Below, in pieces: positions 3,489 through 6,220 of a stretch of 6,220 bases of DNA; within the stretch, counting starts at the first letter, position 1, and each line of letters opens with the position of its first letter. The DNA is taken from contig DHOG01000154.1 in assembly GCA_002410715.1 (NCBI GenBank), forward strand, positions 1 through 6,220, written 5' to 3'. Made by a program: the position numbers and the translations under genes. The stretch comes from Ruminococcaceae bacterium UBA5396. Lineage in GTDB: Bacteria > Bacillota > Clostridia > Oscillospirales > Acutalibacteraceae. The notes under the pieces were generated by a model. It ran no database searches. It was given only the letters and a program-made list of their open reading frames with translations, and was not told the DNA's origin.

Positions 3489-6220
3489 ATGAGAAAAAGG
3501 CAATCGGCGATTTTACGAATGACGCTTGTGCTTATCGTGCTTGTAATGCCGCTTGCTATCGCCAATGCGGCTACGGAGCTAGGTACGGAGCTGGTGACAA
3601 ACGGCGGCGCAGAGGCAGGAACTATTTCGGGTTGGACCGACGACACCGGGGCAGGCCGCTGGGCCGCAAGCACAACCTATTCCGACTGGCCGCCGCCAGC
3701 AGCGGGCAGTTATTATTTTTTCCTGTATAATCCCAGCATGGATACCCCCATGACGGGAACGATGTCGCAGGTGATCACCCTCTCCGGAACAGAAGGGAGC
3801 GGGCTCTTTTCCTCTATATCCGCTGGAAACGTGTCCATCAAGCTCAGCGCCAGCATGTTTCAAAGAATCAGCGCGGATAATGAAGCGAAAGTAATGTTAG
3901 AGGAATATGCCGCAGACGACTCTTTGCTGAAAACCTCCCAGGTCGTAAACACCACTTCGTCCGGAACCGCGATGGGGGCTTATCAAATCAACACCCAGGT
4001 CAACCCTGATACCAGAAAGCTGAAGGTGATTCTGTCTGCAACGCTGACCAAGGGCGGCTATACGGAATTTGACCAGGTCTCCCTGAAGCTCGTAGATGCT
4101 TCCAGTGGAAGCGCCCCGGTTTTTGGGCCCGATTTTCCAGCATCGGCGGCAACGGACGCCGGGGTTCCCTATATCGTAAATTTTACCATAACCGATGCCG
4201 ACCCCGGGGATATTGACAAGCTCACGTTCAGCACGTCCTCCACCAATATTAATCTGGTTCCCGCAGCTAACATCACCGTGACCGGAAGCGGCGGCAGCCG
4301 GACGCTTCGGGTCGTGCCGGCAAATAATTTATCCGGAGAGACGGATATCACGGTAACGGCCTCGGATGGCACCAAGAGCGCCGAGGCAACCTTTCATCTT
4401 ATTGTACAAAAGGTTATTTCCATGGGCACAAATTTGGTTGAAAACGGCAATGGGACAAGCGGACTGGCGGGCTGGTCGGGGAATACGGTCAATATTACCG
4501 CAACGGGTAACGGTTTTAGCACGAACGATCCAGGCAGCTCCATGAGCCAGAACATTGATATTTCAAAATTCGCTTCCTTGATTGATGGCGGTGAGACGGC
4601 ATTTCAGATGTCGGCAGCATTCCCAAGCACATATGGAAAAGTAACCGCCCAATTCTATACGGACATTGCATGCACCAATCCGGTTGGCTCCTCCTCTGAT
4701 GTGACAAACAGTAACGCATCGCTACAGCAAAAGATACCGGCAAACGCGAAAGGCGTAAAAATAACGTTCAGCAATACGCACTATGCCTATGCCGATATAA
4801 CAGTACGAAATATCAGCTTTCAGATCATAAACGATTTTCCTAAAATAGCCCCTATCAGTGCCCAAGAGGCGGCCTGGAAACCATTAACCGTGCCGGTTTA
4901 TGCGTATTATACCACCGCAAGTGCCACGCTCACGGCTAGCTCCAGCGATCAGACAATCGTCACCAATAGCGGGATTATAGTCGGTGGTTCCGGCTTTAAC
5001 CAGAGCGTCACGTTTACGCCGCTCAAAGATGGAACCGTCACCATCACGCTTACGCTCAATGATGGCAGCACAAGCGCATCTACCAGCTTTAATGTAACCG
5101 TCCACGATCCCACCAGGGTTGTAAGCGTTGATTTGCCGACGCAGGGGTTCTATGGAGCGGGCGGAGACCTGGATTTTACCGTGCATTTTAACGACTCCGT
5201 TTCCGGGGGAACCGGCTCCAAACTTCCCCTATCCATTGGAGAAAATTCGGCTGTTGCGTCCTATCTATCTAGCACGGCCAAAAGCATTACCTACCGCTAT
5301 ACGATCAACGGCAGCGATTCCGGCGCGGTCTCCGTCGGCGCGGCCATTGACGACACGAGCTCGGCCATTACCGATGGAGCGGGGTATGACGCGGAAGTAG
5401 AGCTTAACGTCGGTGCAACCGGTGTAACGGTGGTGCGTGCGCCCCAGATAACAAGCACGGCTGTGGGCGGCAGCGCGGCTTATGGAACCAAGATAACCTT
5501 TACCGCCGCTTTAACCTGTGCGGAGCCCCTATCAGGCGCCATTCAGTTTAAAGCCAATGGAACCAATCTTGGAAGCCCTGTTTCCGTCAGCAGCAATACG
5601 GCATCCTATGAGACTGCGGAAACAACCCTTGTTGTGGGAGACGCTTCTATAACCGCAGAGTTCGTTCCCAGCGGCTCTAATATTCATTTTTCCAGACTGA
5701 CAAGCAGCGCTTATATGGTGGCCATCAGGGAAAAGGCACTCACCATCTCCGGCGTCGCGGCGGTGCACCGCTCCTATGATGGCACAGCGGTCGTTGCATT
5801 AACGGGCGGAACCTTGGTGGGCGTTGAAGCGGTAGATAGCGGCAGTGTAGGGTTTAGCCTGGGGCAAGGCGTGATAGCGAGCCAGAAAGCGGAAAACGGT
5901 AAATCTGTTTCCACGAGCATTACCTTAACAGGGCCCAAGGCGAGCAACTATTCCTTAACCCAACCAACGGGCATCACGGTGAATATCAGCAAGGCAACCT
6001 TGAGCCTCCAAAACGCCATCGTGTGCGATAGAAGTTACGACGGTACAACGGCCGCCACGGTTTCCAGCGTGACGTTCAACGGCATCGTTTCCGGCGAAAC
6101 GCTGGAATCCGGTGTGGATTATACGGTTTCCGGCGCTTTTAACAGCGCGAATGTGGGCAATAACATCCCAGTTACCGTATCCGTTGAACTGACTGGCACG
6201 GAAAAAGTCAAGAATTATAC
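3489..6220 (+). CDS. Large secreted/cell-surface modular protein with carbohydrate-binding-like, Ig-like and YDG domains (5' part, runs off the window)
   Basis: The frame is open for 910 full codons with no stop. A signal peptide is clear: basic n-region MRKRQ, hydrophobic core about 11-24, and probable cleavage after ANA (residue 27). Domains follow in order. A jelly-roll, carbohydrate-binding-like domain with ELVTNGGAEAG-x-ISGW occupies about 34-202. A cadherin/Ig-like domain (208-307) contains ITDADPGD and ASDG. A second jelly roll with NLVENGNG-x4-GW lies at 313-447, and a second Ig-like domain at 448-540. Next come an Ig-like domain of the kind seen in S-layer-associated proteins (542-641), a group 3 bacterial Ig-like domain (650-746) and two YDG domains (748-836 with SYDGT at 762-766; 837 to the edge with SYDGT at 849-853). 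The protein is rich in Thr, Ser, Gly and Ala and has only three Cys in the visible part (395, 677, 846). Such architectures fit an adhesin or polysaccharide-binding surface protein. The cell-wall anchor (SLH repeats or a sortase motif) would be in the missing C-terminus. No catalytic domain is visible so far, and the ligand is unknown. Confidence 0.9.
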   Translation, partial: MRKRQSAILRMTLVLIVLVMPLAIANAATELGTELVTNGGAEAGTISGWTDDTGAGRWAASTTYSDWPPPAAGSYYFFLYNPSMDTPMTGTMSQVITLSGTEGSGLFSSISAGNVSIKLSASMFQRISADNEAKVMLEEYAADDSLLKTSQVVNTTSSGTAMGAYQINTQVNPDTRKLKVILSATLTKGGYTEFDQVSLKLVDASSGSAPVFGPDFPASAATDAGVPYIVNFTITDADPGDIDKLTFSTSSTNINLVPAANITVTGSGGSRTLRVVPANNLSGETDITVTASDGTKSAEATFHLIVQKVISMGTNLVENGNGTSGLAGWSGNTVNITATGNGFSTNDPGSSMSQNIDISKFASLIDGGETAFQMSAAFPSTYGKVTAQFYTDIACTNPVGSSSDVTNSNASLQQKIPANAKGVKITFSNTHYAYADITVRNISFQIINDFPKIAPISAQEAAWKPLTVPVYAYYTTASATLTASSSDQTIVTNSGIIVGGSGFNQSVTFTPLKDGTVTITLTLNDGSTSASTSFNVTVHDPTRVVSVDLPTQGFYGAGGDLDFTVHFNDSVSGGTGSKLPLSIGENSAVASYLSSTAKSITYRYTINGSDSGAVSVGAAIDDTSSAITDGAGYDAEVELNVGATGVTVVRAPQITSTAVGGSAAYGTKITFTAALTCAEPLSGAIQFKANGTNLGSPVSVSSNTASYETAETTLVVGDASITAEFVPSGSNIHFSRLTSSAYMVAIREKALTISGVAAVHRSYDGTAVVALTGGTLVGVEAVDSGSVGFSLGQGVIASQKAENGKSVSTSITLTGPKASNYSLTQPTGITVNISKATLSLQNAIVCDRSYDGTTAATVSSVTFNGIVSGETLESGVDYTVSGAFNSANVGNNIPVTVSVELTGTEKVKNY

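Noticed and set aside
3579..3863. A 94-codon frame on the - strand inside the surface-protein gene, with others at 4884-5186 (-), 5128-5400 (+) and 5532-5768 (-)
   Set aside because: All lie within the continuous surface-protein reading frame, which has a signal peptide and a consistent domain order; their translations show no domain features.
1..6220. CRISPR array, tRNA/rRNA, insertion sequence or phage-like element
   Set aside because: No regularly spaced repeats, RNA-gene sequences, transposase or integrase motifs, or terminal inverted repeats were found on reading the window.

Overview
This window looks like chromosomal DNA of a Gram-positive, low-to-medium GC bacterium of the Bacillota, most likely an anaerobic member of the Clostridia. 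The reasons are strong AGGAGG-type ribosome binding sites, a LytTR regulator paired with a DUF3021 membrane protein (an arrangement typical of Bacillota), and a large exported protein built from Ig-like and YDG modules. The species cannot be named from the sequence alone.

There are three blocks. Positions 1-2200 (+ strand) are the end of an amide-uptake operon. It holds the last codons of a LivH-type permease, a complete LivM-type permease that overlaps it by 4 bp, and an acetamidase/formamidase-family enzyme 27 bp further on. The operon closes with tandem stop codons and a very strong 21-bp hairpin terminator. The likely job is ABC import of a short-chain amide or urea-like compound, followed by hydrolysis to ammonia and a carboxylate. 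The ATP-binding subunits and binding protein are not in view.

Positions 2286-3244 (- strand) hold a compact two-gene regulatory operon: a LytTR DNA-binding protein, then a four-helix DUF3021 membrane protein. This matches the LytTR Regulatory System (LRS) layout, in which the membrane protein restrains its partner regulator. A near-consensus promoter (TTGATA-N17-TATACT) precedes it. Ten bases upstream of the -35 lies a pair of 9-bp direct repeats spaced exactly 21 bp apart, the geometry expected of a LytTR operator.

Positions 3489-6220 (+ strand) are the 5' part of a long secreted or cell-surface modular protein. No stop occurs in the 910 full codons visible, and the gene runs off the right edge. 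It has a signal peptide, then a two-domain unit (carbohydrate-binding-like jelly roll plus Ig/cadherin-like domain) that appears twice, then two further Ig-like domains and two YDG domains. It is divergent from the LytTR operon, and the 299-bp gap between them holds the operator and the candidate promoters. Control of the surface protein by the LytTR protein is a reasonable but unproven idea. No RNA genes, CRISPR arrays or insertion sequences were seen.
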